Shown: positions 17,472-26,379 of the stretch, in pieces
Numbering within the stretch: position 1 is the stretch's first letter
How the letters are laid out: each line of letters opens with the position of its first letter
Assembly (NCBI RefSeq): GCF_023715895.1
Contig: NZ_JAMBOO010000013.1
Span: 35,369 to 99,368 of the forward strand
From: Domibacillus indicus
GTDB lineage: Bacteria; Bacillota; Bacilli; Bacillales; Domibacillaceae
Direction of reading: 5' to 3'
Length of the DNA stretch: 64,000 nucleotides
Made by a program: the position numbers and the translations under genes
The notes under the pieces: model-generated
Databases searched by the model: none
The model's input: only the letters and a program-made list of their open reading frames with translations
What the model was told of the DNA's origin: nothing

Positions 17472-19010
17472 ATGCTGATGAATCACACGAAAAAAGTAAC
17501 CCTTGGTAATACTATAACTCTTGAAGAATTTATAGAGGTAGTCCGTTTTGGCGCTTATGTCGAATTTTCTGAGGATTACTGTAAACGAGTGGAAAAATCC
17601 CAACAACTTGTTGGAAAATGGATAGAAGAAGGCAGAGTAATGTATGGGGTTAATACTGGCTTTGGTGCTCTTTCCAAAGAAATAATATCTTCAGAAGAAA
17701 CGGCTCAATTACAAAAGAACATTCTTTTATCTCATGCTACCTCAGTAGGAGAACCGTTAGCAGAAGAAGACGTACGTGCCACCATGCTTATGATATTGCA
17801 AAATCTGGGACAAGGATATTCAGGAGTCCAGCTTGAAACGCTGGAGATGTATCGTCAATTTTTAAATCTTGGTTTAATTCCCTGGGCTCCAGGTGAAGGG
17901 TCAGTCGGCTATTTAAGCCCGGAAGCTCATATGGCTCTTGTATTGATTGGTGAAGGAAAAGCATATATAAATGGACAACTTATGCCAGCAAGAAAGGCTT
18001 TAGAAAAAGCCGGACTAGCACCTATTGTTCTTTCTGCTAAAGAAGGACTGGCACTTATTAGTGGAACAACAACTCCAACAGGCATTGGAGCCTTGGCATT
18101 ATTTGATATGCTAAAGGCCGCAACAGCAGCAGATATAATTGGCGCAATGACCGTAGAAGTACTGAAGGGGACCACCCATGCTTTTGATGACCGCTTAATG
18201 AGTGTTCGTCCGCATCAAGAACAAAGAGATACAGCAAGTAATGTGAGAAGAATATTAGATGACTCGATGATTGCAAAGAAATTTATAAATTATCGTTTAC
18301 AAGATGCATTATCTCTCCGTGCAATTCCCCAACTGCACGGAGCCGCAAAAAAAACACTAAAAGATGCTTTAAAGACCTTTGAAGTAGAGATTAATGCTTG
18401 TACAGATAATCCAATTCTTTGGCCGGATGAAGAAAACGCTGGGGCACTTTCAGGGTGTAATTGTGATTCATCATATGTTGGAATTGAATTAGATTCTATG
18501 TGTATTGCTGCAACCGCAATTGGCAAAATGTCAGAGCGAAGAAATAATCGTCTTATCAATGGTCAACTTTCTGAATATCCATCCTTTCTTATTCAAAAAG
18601 GAGGGATAAATTCTGGCTTGATGATCCCTCAATACACACAGGCTGGCCTTTTAAACGAGATGAAAATATTGTCTCATCCTGCAACAGTAGACGCTATTCC
18701 GACCTCCGCTGATCAGGAAGATTATGTAGCGATGGGATATAACGCAGCCAAAAAGGCACGAGAAATAGCTAAAAAACTTGAGTATGTTTTAGCGATTGAG
18801 TTGCTGTCTGTTTATTCCGCCCATCAATTTATAGAAAGTGACTTGTTGCCCGGTTCTGCCTCAAGTGCTGTTTTAAATTTTATTTCTCAATTTGTACCGA
18901 ACATGGAAGATGATATGTATCTACATCCTCATATAGAAGCGCTAAAAGAATTTATACATTCTGGTGAAATTATAAAATGTATAGAGAATGTAATAGGAAA
19001 GCTCCAATGA
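17472..19010 (+). CDS. Histidine ammonia-lyase homologue lacking the MIO triad, candidate ergothionase
   Basis: 512 residues, full length for the aromatic amino-acid lyase family, with YGVNTGFGALSKE (58-70), GYSGVQ, CTDNP, LNSG-like INSGLMIPQYTQAGLL and PTSADQEDYVAMG. In true HutH the segment is GSVGASGDLAPLAHMAL; here residues 143-156 read GSVGYLSPEAHMAL, so exactly Ala-Ser-Gly, which cyclises to MIO, is missing. ALLNGTQ becomes ALISGTT (194-200) and SGGNFHG becomes SGCNCDS. A MIO enzyme cannot work this way. Ergothionases, which release trimethylamine from ergothioneine, are HutH relatives that need no MIO. Automated annotation would say histidine ammonia-lyase. Very close to the upstream betaine carrier. 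Confidence 0.8.
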   Translation: MLMNHTKKVTLGNTITLEEFIEVVRFGAYVEFSEDYCKRVEKSQQLVGKWIEEGRVMYGVNTGFGALSKEIISSEETAQLQKNILLSHATSVGEPLAEEDVRATMLMILQNLGQGYSGVQLETLEMYRQFLNLGLIPWAPGEGSVGYLSPEAHMALVLIGEGKAYINGQLMPARKALEKAGLAPIVLSAKEGLALISGTTTPTGIGALALFDMLKAATAADIIGAMTVEVLKGTTHAFDDRLMSVRPHQEQRDTASNVRRILDDSMIAKKFINYRLQDALSLRAIPQLHGAAKKTLKDALKTFEVEINACTDNPILWPDEENAGALSGCNCDSSYVGIELDSMCIAATAIGKMSERRNNRLINGQLSEYPSFLIQKGGINSGLMIPQYTQAGLLNEMKILSHPATVDAIPTSADQEDYVAMGYNAAKKAREIAKKLEYVLAIELLSVYSAHQFIESDLLPGSASSAVLNFISQFVPNMEDDMYLHPHIEALKEFIHSGEIIKCIENVIGKLQ

Positions 19011-19057
19011 TATACATTTAAGAGCCATACTATTACAAAATAAAATGTTACTTCCAA

Positions 19058-19103
19058 AAATCCTAACTTAATTAATCAAGTGAGTTAGGATTTACTTTTT
19101 TAA
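19058..19103 (+). terminator. Rho-independent terminator after the lyase gene
   Basis: AAATCCTAACT pairs with AGTTAGGATTT, then ACTTTTTT. It separates the transporter-lyase pair from the second regulator gene. Confidence 0.75.
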
Positions 19104-19157
19104 AAGTATTCGAATAAATTAGATGTTATGAAAAAGTCACAAGAAAGAGGAAATAAA

Positions 19158-20627
19158 GTGGAAATACATTTAGTGGCAAAAAATCAACTAGAAGCCAACG
19201 GGATTAGATGGGTACTAGAGTCACATTTTACGGGAATTCAATTGCATATATGGGACACGATAGAAACATTTGAGGAGGGTGTACAAAAACAGCAGCCAGA
19301 CCTCGTCATCTTAGATATGGATGGGTGGCAGCATGAAAATGAAAAATTCAACTCAATTAGAAAAAGACTTGGAATTAAGTGGATAGGTATTTCGTCAGAA
19401 AGAATATTTCAAACCGCGTATAGCGCGCTTCGTTTTCGTGCAGAAGATGTTTTATTTCGTCCTTTTCTACCAACAGATTTAATTAAACTTATTCAACAGT
19501 TACGCTATCAAATGAGAAATAAAAAGCTTTCTTATTCAAATAGTATAACTAGAGAAGCCGAGGTATTCGATATTGATTACCCAGATCTTTTTTTAAAAGA
19601 TAAAAGGCATACAAATTCAATATCAATGATCGCATTTTTAACGCCTTCTTCAGAAACACTTTATTTAGTGCACGATGCATTGCAACGTCACTCATTTACG
19701 GGGAACAAACGTATACTTGTTTTTTCTGATTTTATTTTATGTGTTCAGGAAACTAAGGAAGAAGCTCTAATTAAAGAAGAGTACCAGACATTTCTGACGC
19801 GCTGGAAAGAACATATTGATGAGCCGCTTGCAATTGTTATTAAGATTGCACCGGCAGGTCACTCATTAAAGGATATATATGAGCAAACACGTCAATTAAC
19901 AAGGAGAATTTTTTTTGAAGGATATGACATTATTTTAGCGGAAGAAGAAGAAGTTTACTATAGAGAAATAGATCCTTTCCTTACTCCTTTGGAACAGCGT
20001 CAATGGATTGAAATGCTTGAAAAAAGAGACATAAATGCAATCCGAAGTTGGATAGAAAATGAATTCCTAACCTTTCAGCCCCCTTATCCAGATCCAGAAA
20101 TCATTCGAATTCGGCTGACGAGCGTGCTGGCACAGATTCGCCGCTACATAAAATCATATGATCTTCAGAGCACATCCTGGGAAGCAATCTATCACAAGGT
20201 TTTTCAGTACATTGTACAGAATCCTGTCATTTATCAAATTGTTCAGGAATTGCTGGTATTCACGACCCGGTTACTCCAACAAAACAATACACATTTAAAT
20301 GAAGAGCCACGCTCCCTTGTTGAAAAAGCAAGAGAGTTGATTGAGAGTAACTATTGGGATGCTCAGTGGAATTTAACAGCATGTGCTAATGCACTTCGTG
20401 TTAATAAAAGTACTCTCAGCCGTCGTTTTGCAACTGAATCTAGCCAATCGTTTCGTGATACGTTACATCAGATGCGTATAGGAGAGGCTAAAAAACTATT
20501 ACAAGAAACAGATTTACCCTTGGAAGAAATTGCACGATTAACAGGTTATTCTCACCAAACTTATTTTAATTCTAAATTCAAATTGCTAGAAGGCTGTACC
20601 CCGTTAGTTTATCGACAAAAATTATAA
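19158..20627 (+). CDS. AraC-type response regulator, second of the cluster
   Basis: About 489 residues from GTG 19158 (AAAGAGG 8 bases upstream; an ATG at 19128 would add ten residues without a good site). The receiver domain 1-110 keeps the phospho-acceptor in PDLVILDMDGW. The central part EIDPFLTPLEQRQWIEMLE is homologous to the regulator at 14068. The C-terminal 100 residues hold two AraC helix-turn-helix units (LTACANALRVNKSTLSRRFA, LPLEEIARLTGYSHQTYF). No partner kinase in the window. It is placed between the lyase and the urocanase homologue, so the pair of regulators brackets the pathway. Confidence 0.85.
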   Translation: MEIHLVAKNQLEANGIRWVLESHFTGIQLHIWDTIETFEEGVQKQQPDLVILDMDGWQHENEKFNSIRKRLGIKWIGISSERIFQTAYSALRFRAEDVLFRPFLPTDLIKLIQQLRYQMRNKKLSYSNSITREAEVFDIDYPDLFLKDKRHTNSISMIAFLTPSSETLYLVHDALQRHSFTGNKRILVFSDFILCVQETKEEALIKEEYQTFLTRWKEHIDEPLAIVIKIAPAGHSLKDIYEQTRQLTRRIFFEGYDIILAEEEEVYYREIDPFLTPLEQRQWIEMLEKRDINAIRSWIENEFLTFQPPYPDPEIIRIRLTSVLAQIRRYIKSYDLQSTSWEAIYHKVFQYIVQNPVIYQIVQELLVFTTRLLQQNNTHLNEEPRSLVEKARELIESNYWDAQWNLTACANALRVNKSTLSRRFATESSQSFRDTLHQMRIGEAKKLLQETDLPLEEIARLTGYSHQTYFNSKFKLLEGCTPLVYRQKL

Positions 20628-20647
20628 TGAGAAATCAGAAAAGTGAG

Positions 20648-20718
20648 ATAAATTATAAAATAGGCAAAAAAACAGAAAAATTATGCAATAAATTATAAAA
20701 AGATCATTATATTATAAT
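20648..20718 (+). promoter_or_regulatory. Direct repeats and -10 element before the urocanase-like gene
   Basis: ATAAATTATAAAA occurs at 20648-20660 and again at 20688-20700, 40 bp (about four helical turns) apart, upstream of a TATAAT at 20713-20718. Tandem sites spaced by whole turns just above a promoter suit an AraC-type activator. The AT-rich context lowers the weight of the repeat. Confidence 0.4.
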
Positions 20719-20778
20719 CTGAATATTAAGTGAAGTGTAATAAAATTACTACATACAAAACATAGGAGGGAAAGTTAC

Positions 20779-22440
20779 ATGAAAACCACAGCAGAAGAAA
20801 AAGTAGTACGTTATCGAGGAACAACACTTAATACGAAAGGTTGGGAACAAGAAGCGGTTCTTAGAATGCTAATGAACAACTTAGATCCAGAAGTTGCCGA
20901 ACATCCAGAAAAGTTAGTTGTATATGGGGGAATAGGAAAAGCCGCAAGAAACTGGGAATCTTTTGATCAAATCGTAGCATCATTAAAAGAGTTAGAAAAA
21001 AATGAAACATTGCTGATTCAATCAGGGAAACCGGTAGCCATCTTTAAAACTCACGAAGCAGCACCACGCGTACTATTAGCCAACTCTAACATTGTGCCTG
21101 CGTGGGCAAATTGGGACACATTCCATGAACTTGATAAAAAAGGACTAATGATGTATGGCCAAATGACAGCTGGAAGCTGGATTTATATTGGCAGCCAAGG
21201 AATTGTACAAGGCACTTATGAGACATTTGCAGAATGTGCGAAGCAGCACTTCAATGGGACACTAGAAGGTACAATTACCGTAACAGCTGGACTTGGCGGC
21301 ATGGGAGGCGCACAGCCTTTAGCAGTAACCATGGCAGGTGGTGTTGTGATCGGAATTGATGTAGATCGAAGCCGGATCGAAAAACGCATTGAAACCCGGT
21401 ACTGCGATGTACTTTCTGAAACGTTGGATGAAGCGATTGCGTTAGCAGAAGAAGCAAAACAAGCAGGTAAAGCTCTTTCGATTGGACTGCTTGGCAATGC
21501 AGCTGAAGTGCTTCCTGACATGATTAAACGAGGCTTTATTCCCGACATTGTGACAGACCAAACATCTGCTCACGATCCATTAAATGGGTATCTTCCTATC
21601 GGAATGTCTATGTCAGAAGGCGAAAAACTCCGCACAGAAGATCCAGAAGAGTATGTAAAACAATCAAAAAAAAGCATGGCCGTACATGTTCAATCAATGC
21701 TACAGATGCAAAAACAAGGTGCGGTTGCATTTGATTATGGAAATAATATTCGACAGGTTGCCTTTGATGAAGGGGTAGAAAATGCTTTTAATTTTCCGGG
21801 ATTTGTTCCAGCCTACATCCGCCCACAATTTTGCGAAGGAAAAGGGCCGTTTCGCTGGGTAGCCCTCTCAGGTGATCCAGAAGATATATATAAGACCGAC
21901 GAAGTGATTTTAAGAGAGTTTGCTTATAATGAACACTTGTGCAATTGGATAAAGATGGCGAGAGAAAAAATTGAGTTTCAAGGCCTTCCAGCTCGTATTT
22001 GCTGGTTAGGCTATGGAGAACGCGCACGTTTTGGAAAAATCATTAATGAAATGGTAGCTTCTGGTGAACTCTCAGCTCCAATTGTTATTGGACGGGATCA
22101 TTTAGATGCTGGTTCTGTTGCTTCACCAAATCGTGAAACAGAAGCCATGAAAGATGGCAGTGATGCAGTAGGAGACTGGCCTATACTAAATGCATTAGTG
22201 AATACAGCTGCTGGCGCAAGCTGGGTATCTGTTCACCATGGCGGTGGTGTAGGAATGGGCTATTCACTTCATGCAGGAATGGTTGTTGTCGCTGATGGTA
22301 CGGAGGAGGCGGCTCAGCGCCTTGAGCGGGTTTTAACAACCGACCCTGGTATGGGTGTCGTTCGCCATGTGGATGCAGGTTATGATTTAGCAATTCAAAC
22401 TGCGAAAGAAAAAGGCATGAATATTCCAACTCTAAAGTAA
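20779..22440 (+). CDS. hutU: Urocanase-family hydratase, candidate thiourocanate hydratase
   Basis: 553 residues, the normal urocanase size, with [37 protein letters not shown], the NAD-binding [33 protein letters not shown], the active-site Cys in [13 protein letters not shown] and [17 protein letters not shown]. The tightly bound NAD+ acts as electrophile to add water to an imidazole acrylate. Thiourocanate hydratases of the ergothioneine route are close HutU relatives with a few changed active-site residues. I cannot call those differences without an alignment. Because the preceding lyase lacks MIO, thiourocanate is the more likely substrate. AGGAGGGAAAG precedes the ATG. Confidence 0.85.
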   Translation: MKTTAEEKVVRYRGTTLNTKGWEQEAVLRMLMNNLDPEVAEHPEKLVVYGGIGKAARNWESFDQIVASLKELEKNETLLIQSGKPVAIFKTHEAAPRVLLANSNIVPAWANWDTFHELDKKGLMMYGQMTAGSWIYIGSQGIVQGTYETFAECAKQHFNGTLEGTITVTAGLGGMGGAQPLAVTMAGGVVIGIDVDRSRIEKRIETRYCDVLSETLDEAIALAEEAKQAGKALSIGLLGNAAEVLPDMIKRGFIPDIVTDQTSAHDPLNGYLPIGMSMSEGEKLRTEDPEEYVKQSKKSMAVHVQSMLQMQKQGAVAFDYGNNIRQVAFDEGVENAFNFPGFVPAYIRPQFCEGKGPFRWVALSGDPEDIYKTDEVILREFAYNEHLCNWIKMAREKIEFQGLPARICWLGYGERARFGKIINEMVASGELSAPIVIGRDHLDAGSVASPNRETEAMKDGSDAVGDWPILNALVNTAAGASWVSVHHGGGVGMGYSLHAGMVVVADGTEEAAQRLERVLTTDPGMGVVRHVDAGYDLAIQTAKEKGMNIPTLK

Positions 22441-22454
22441 AAGGTTGAGATAAA

Positions 22455-23777
22455 ATGACGGAAATTTTATATATCAAAAGAGCTTCCCAAGTTATTACAG
22501 TCAGTGGAGGCAGCCAGAAGCCAAAAACAGGACAGGAAATGTCTGAAATCGGTGTAATTGAAAATGGCAGTGTAATAGTAGAAGGAAATCAAATTCGTTT
22601 TGTCGGCTCTGATAGAGAAGCTGAAAAATATGTAAATACTTTAAGCGAACCAGTAACTGTTATCAATGCTGAAGGAAAAATCTTAACCCCAGGATTGATT
22701 GATCCTCACACACATATTGTTTTCGCAGGAAGCCGTGAAAAAGAATTAGAAATGCGCTTAAAGGGTGCAAAATATATAGATATTCTAAAAGCTGGTGGTG
22801 GTATTTTAAGTACCACCACTGATACAAGAAAAGCTTCTGAAGAACATTTGATTGAGGAAACACTTAAACGGTTAAATCGTTTTCTACAGTATGGTGTAAC
22901 AACGATTGAAGCAAAAAGCGGATATGGATTAACAGTAGAAGACGAATTAAAACAACTTAGAGTTGCAAAGAAATTAAATAAGCAGCATCCTATTGATCTT
23001 ATTTCCACTTTTATGGGAGCTCATGCAGTGCCGGCTGAATATAAGGAAAGTCCTGAGGAATTTGTAAAACTTGTAGTAGAGGAAATGCTGCCACAAGTTG
23101 CACAGGAAAAATTAGCAGAATTTTGTGATGTATTCTGTGAAGAAGGCGTATTTACGATTGAACAGTCTGAATACATCCTTCAGGAGGGAAAAAAGTGGGG
23201 CTTAATTCCAAAAATCCATGCGGATGAGATTGTTCAATTTGGCGGTGCTGAGTTAGCGGCAAAGATAGGGGCTATTTCTGCAGATCATTTATTAAGGGCA
23301 TCAGAAAATGGGATTAAGCAAATGGCAGAGCAGGGTGTTATAGCGGTCTTATTGCCTGGGACAGCATTCTTCCTTATGGCGGAACCAGCTAATGCTAGAA
23401 AAATGATTGAATTGGGTGTTCCTGTCGCTCTTTCAACGGATCGTAATCCAGGCTCATCACCTACCGAGTCATTGCCGTTTATTATGAATTTAGCATGTCT
23501 CACCATGAAAATGACGCCGGAAGAAGTATTAACAGCTTGTACAATTAATGCTGCGCATGCCATTAATAGAGCGAGCGAAATTGGAAGTATTGAAGTGGAC
23601 AAGAAAGCAGACTTTGTCTTGTTTGATGCTCCTAATTATCAAACACTCCAGTACAATTATGCCGTTAATCTTGTTGACACAGTATTTAAAAATGGAAAAG
23701 TAGTCGTAAAAGGTGGTGCTATTGTTGAAAGTGAAGAATCTTTGCATCAATATAGCTCGGCTGAAAACAGACATTGA
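22455..23777 (+). CDS. hutI: Imidazolonepropionase-like amidohydrolase (HutI homologue), ring-opening step
   Basis: 440 residues, about 20 longer than typical HutI. Metal and substrate motifs are DPHTHIVFAGSREKELEMR (His-x-His near residue 82), STFMGAHAVP, PKIHADEI, SADHLL and STDRNPGSSPTESLP. The last motif is TDFNPG or TDCNPG in the HutI proteins I remember, so Arg after Asp is unusual and could contact a different 2-substituent on the ring. Known reaction: hydrolytic opening of imidazolone propionate to formiminoglutamate. Here it may open the thiohydantoin or hydantoin propionate instead. Start 15 bases after the urocanase-like stop. Confidence 0.8.
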   Translation: MTEILYIKRASQVITVSGGSQKPKTGQEMSEIGVIENGSVIVEGNQIRFVGSDREAEKYVNTLSEPVTVINAEGKILTPGLIDPHTHIVFAGSREKELEMRLKGAKYIDILKAGGGILSTTTDTRKASEEHLIEETLKRLNRFLQYGVTTIEAKSGYGLTVEDELKQLRVAKKLNKQHPIDLISTFMGAHAVPAEYKESPEEFVKLVVEEMLPQVAQEKLAEFCDVFCEEGVFTIEQSEYILQEGKKWGLIPKIHADEIVQFGGAELAAKIGAISADHLLRASENGIKQMAEQGVIAVLLPGTAFFLMAEPANARKMIELGVPVALSTDRNPGSSPTESLPFIMNLACLTMKMTPEEVLTACTINAAHAINRASEIGSIEVDKKADFVLFDAPNYQTLQYNYAVNLVDTVFKNGKVVVKGGAIVESEESLHQYSSAENRH

Positions 23778-24987
23778 AGAACTCGGAAAATTCGGGAAGA
23801 ATGCTAAAGGTGGCCTTGATAGGACCACCTTTACTCCTTCTGAATTAGAAGCAAGAGAATGGCTTAAAGAACGTCTTCATAAGTTAAAGCTGGCAATAAG
23901 AATAGATCAAGCAGCAAACATATGGGCCAAGCGCCCAGGTCAGGAAGCAACTCTTCCCAGTATTTCTTTCGGATCACATATTGATACCGTTCCCAATGGA
24001 GGGAAATATGATGGAGCGTTGGGAGTTCTCATCGCACTTGAAGTAATGAGAGTGTTAGAAGAAAGTCATATTTCAACACGGCATCCATTAGAATTAGTTT
24101 CTTTTAGCGCAGAAGAGCCAAATCCTTTTGGGTTGTCTACTTTTGGCAGCCGAGCAATCAGCGGGAAGTTAAAAAAAAGCGATATAACAAATGTAACTGA
24201 CTCTGAAGGAACAAGGCTAGTTGATGCCCTAAGAAGTGCGGGTGGTGATCCGGAGAATTTTGAAAAAGCAGTACGTAATCCAGCTGAATTAAGCGCATTT
24301 TTAGAAGTGCATATTGAACAAGGGAAAAGACTATTAAACCGTTCTATTCCAGTTGGTGTGGTAACTGCTATTACAGGAATTTACCGAGAAAAAATATCAG
24401 TATATGGAGAAGCAAATCATGCTGGTACGACACTCATGGAAGATAGGAAAGATGCATTAACAGCAGCTTCAGAAATTATTTTATCCTTAGAACGCGTCAG
24501 CAGTGCACATCCCTCTAATGAAGTAGTTGGAACAATTGGAAAAGTTGATGTTTCTCCTAATGCACCGAACATAATACCGGAGAAAATCGAAATGATATTA
24601 GAAATTAGAGGAAAATCGTCTTCTGAGATATATGAGGTGTTAAAGAAATTTGATACGGATTTAATAAAAATTAGAGAAAGCCGACCCGTCCAAATAAAGC
24701 GAAAAGTCATTTTAGATCAAACCCCTGCACCTATGAATGAATTGGTAGTTAAAACTATTCAAGACTGTGCGGAGTCGCTAAACTATCCCTCTTATTCGCT
24801 TGGAAGTATGGCAGGGCACGATGCTACTCACATGGCATCGCTAACCAAAAGTGGGATGTTGTTTGTTCCGAGTTTAGATGGTAAAAGTCACTGTCCGGAA
24901 GAAGAAAGCAGATTAGAAGATATAGAAAAAGTCGCAAATGTTTTATTGCATACGATTCTTTCACTGGATCAAAAACTTGATGTATAA
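23725..24987 (+). CDS. M20-family amidohydrolase (N-carbamoyl-amino-acid hydrolase/allantoate amidohydrolase type), copy 1
   Basis: About 420 residues from TTG 23725, placed 9 bases after AAAGGTGG inside hutI, so it overlaps hutI by 53 bases and is probably translationally coupled. Binuclear-metal ligands are visible: GSHIDTV (His), KYDGALG (Asp), SAEEPNPFG (Glu), EVHIEQG (His) and SHCPEEE (His). The dimerisation lid domain covers about residues 205-325. The EEPNPFG block is the branch seen in HyuC-like carbamoylases. In an ergothioneine route it would release glutamate from N-carbamoylglutamate; in a hut route it could replace HutG on N-formylglutamate. Confidence 0.85.
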   Translation: MKVKNLCINIARLKTDIEELGKFGKNAKGGLDRTTFTPSELEAREWLKERLHKLKLAIRIDQAANIWAKRPGQEATLPSISFGSHIDTVPNGGKYDGALGVLIALEVMRVLEESHISTRHPLELVSFSAEEPNPFGLSTFGSRAISGKLKKSDITNVTDSEGTRLVDALRSAGGDPENFEKAVRNPAELSAFLEVHIEQGKRLLNRSIPVGVVTAITGIYREKISVYGEANHAGTTLMEDRKDALTAASEIILSLERVSSAHPSNEVVGTIGKVDVSPNAPNIIPEKIEMILEIRGKSSSEIYEVLKKFDTDLIKIRESRPVQIKRKVILDQTPAPMNELVVKTIQDCAESLNYPSYSLGSMAGHDATHMASLTKSGMLFVPSLDGKSHCPEEESRLEDIEKVANVLLHTILSLDQKLDV

Positions 24988-25001
24988 AAGGGGATAAGAA
25001 C

Positions 25002-26327
25002 ATGAGTGTTTTATATACTGCTGATTGTATGTATGTAAATAATCAGTTTAAAAAAGACCAGGGCATCTATGTAATGGATGGAGTTATTAAAGAAATAGGA
25101 TCAAAATACAAATTACTGGAAAAATATAAAGGGATCCAAACCGTTGACTGGAAAGGAAAAGCCCTTTTACCGGGTACAGTTAATGCCCATAATCATTCTT
25201 TTCAAAGCTTATTAAGAGGGATCGCCGTTGACCGCCCTTTTTTAGAGTGGCGTGACCAGGCGCTTTATCGTTATACACCATTCTTGGATGAGGAAGCTAT
25301 TTACACAGGAGCATTATTTGCATTTGGGGAAATGTTAAAGTATGGAGTAACAACAGTAAGTGACTTCTTTTATGTTCATAATGGTGGAATAGCTACAGAT
25401 GAAGCTGTTATTCAGGCTGCTAAGGATTTAGGAATTCGCCTCGTGTTTGCGCGTACAATGTATGACTGGGAAGGCGCTCCTGCCAGCTACCGTGAGACTG
25501 TCAGTGAGGCAGTAAGTAGAACAAGGCAATTAGCGATTAAATATCAGGGAGATCCTATGGTATCCATTCAGCCTGCACCGCACAGTCCGCATGCAGCATC
25601 ACCAGAAATGATTCAAGCTGGCCATCGCTTAGCAAAAGAATTAGGTACACCATTCCACATTCATGTAGCCGAAGAAACATTTGAAGTGGATGAAACACTT
25701 GAAAAGTATGGACTGCGACCTGTTCACTATTTAGATTCACTGGGCGTAGTTGATGAAAGCATGATTGCTATCCATCTTGTTTGGCTGGACGACAGCGAAA
25801 TCGAACTATTGGGACGTAAGAAAGCTTCTTTAGCTTATTGTCCATCAAGTAATATGTTTTTATCAGATGGTGTTACTCGTATTCCTGATTTGCTTCAAGC
25901 AGGCGTACGTGTTTCATTAGGATCAGATGGGGCATGCAGTAATAACCGAATCAGTATTTTTGAAGAAATGAGAATGTGCTCACTTCTCCAAAAAGTAACT
26001 CGTTTGGACGGTACATGCATAAATGCCAAGCAGGTGTATGATATGGGTACAAAAATAGGTTCTGAGTTACTGCAGCTTCCTACTGGAGAAATTCGAGAAG
26101 GAATGAAAGCAGACTTTGTGACGCTAGATTTAAATGACCTTTCCCTTTCACCTAAATCAGAATTGTTTGCAAATGTGGTGTATTCCCTTCAGCCCAATGC
26201 CATTGTAGACGTAATTGTAGATGGAAAGCTGATTGTAGAAAACCGAAAGATAACAACTATCCCCGAGAAAAGTATCGTAACTCGGGTTGACAGCTTAATG
26301 GAAAAGTGGAAAAGCGTAACCAACTAA
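25002..26327 (+). CDS. ATZ/TRZ-type metallohydrolase (formiminoglutamate deiminase-like), candidate desulfurase or deiminase
   Basis: 441 residues of the amidohydrolase superfamily: NAHNHSFQSLLRGI (His-x-His), FHIHVAEETFE, MIAIHLVWLDD and SLGSDGACSNNRISIFEEMR (Asp). The architecture is that of deaminases such as guanine/S-adenosylhomocysteine deaminase and HutF. HutF itself has NLHSHAFQ in the first motif. Enzymes of this group replace an amino or chloro group on a ring or amidine carbon by water. Hydrolysis of a C=S carbon would be the same chemistry, which makes it my candidate for the desulfurisation step. That is inference. AAAAGGGGATAAGAAC precedes the ATG and the gene follows the M20 gene by 14 bases. 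Confidence 0.8.
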   Translation: MSVLYTADCMYVNNQFKKDQGIYVMDGVIKEIGSKYKLLEKYKGIQTVDWKGKALLPGTVNAHNHSFQSLLRGIAVDRPFLEWRDQALYRYTPFLDEEAIYTGALFAFGEMLKYGVTTVSDFFYVHNGGIATDEAVIQAAKDLGIRLVFARTMYDWEGAPASYRETVSEAVSRTRQLAIKYQGDPMVSIQPAPHSPHAASPEMIQAGHRLAKELGTPFHIHVAEETFEVDETLEKYGLRPVHYLDSLGVVDESMIAIHLVWLDDSEIELLGRKKASLAYCPSSNMFLSDGVTRIPDLLQAGVRVSLGSDGACSNNRISIFEEMRMCSLLQKVTRLDGTCINAKQVYDMGTKIGSELLQLPTGEIREGMKADFVTLDLNDLSLSPKSELFANVVYSLQPNAIVDVIVDGKLIVENRKITTIPEKSIVTRVDSLMEKWKSVTN

Positions 26328-26379
26328 TTCCTTCTTTCTGCATTATTGTTCTAATAAAGAAAAGGGCTGAGTTTAAAGA

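Noticed and set aside
17472..22440. Plain reading as the standard Bacillus hut operon (hutP-H-U-I-G-M)
   Set aside because: No hutP, hutG or hutM is present, the hutH homologue lacks the MIO triad, the order is interrupted by a response regulator, and three extra hydrolases are inserted.
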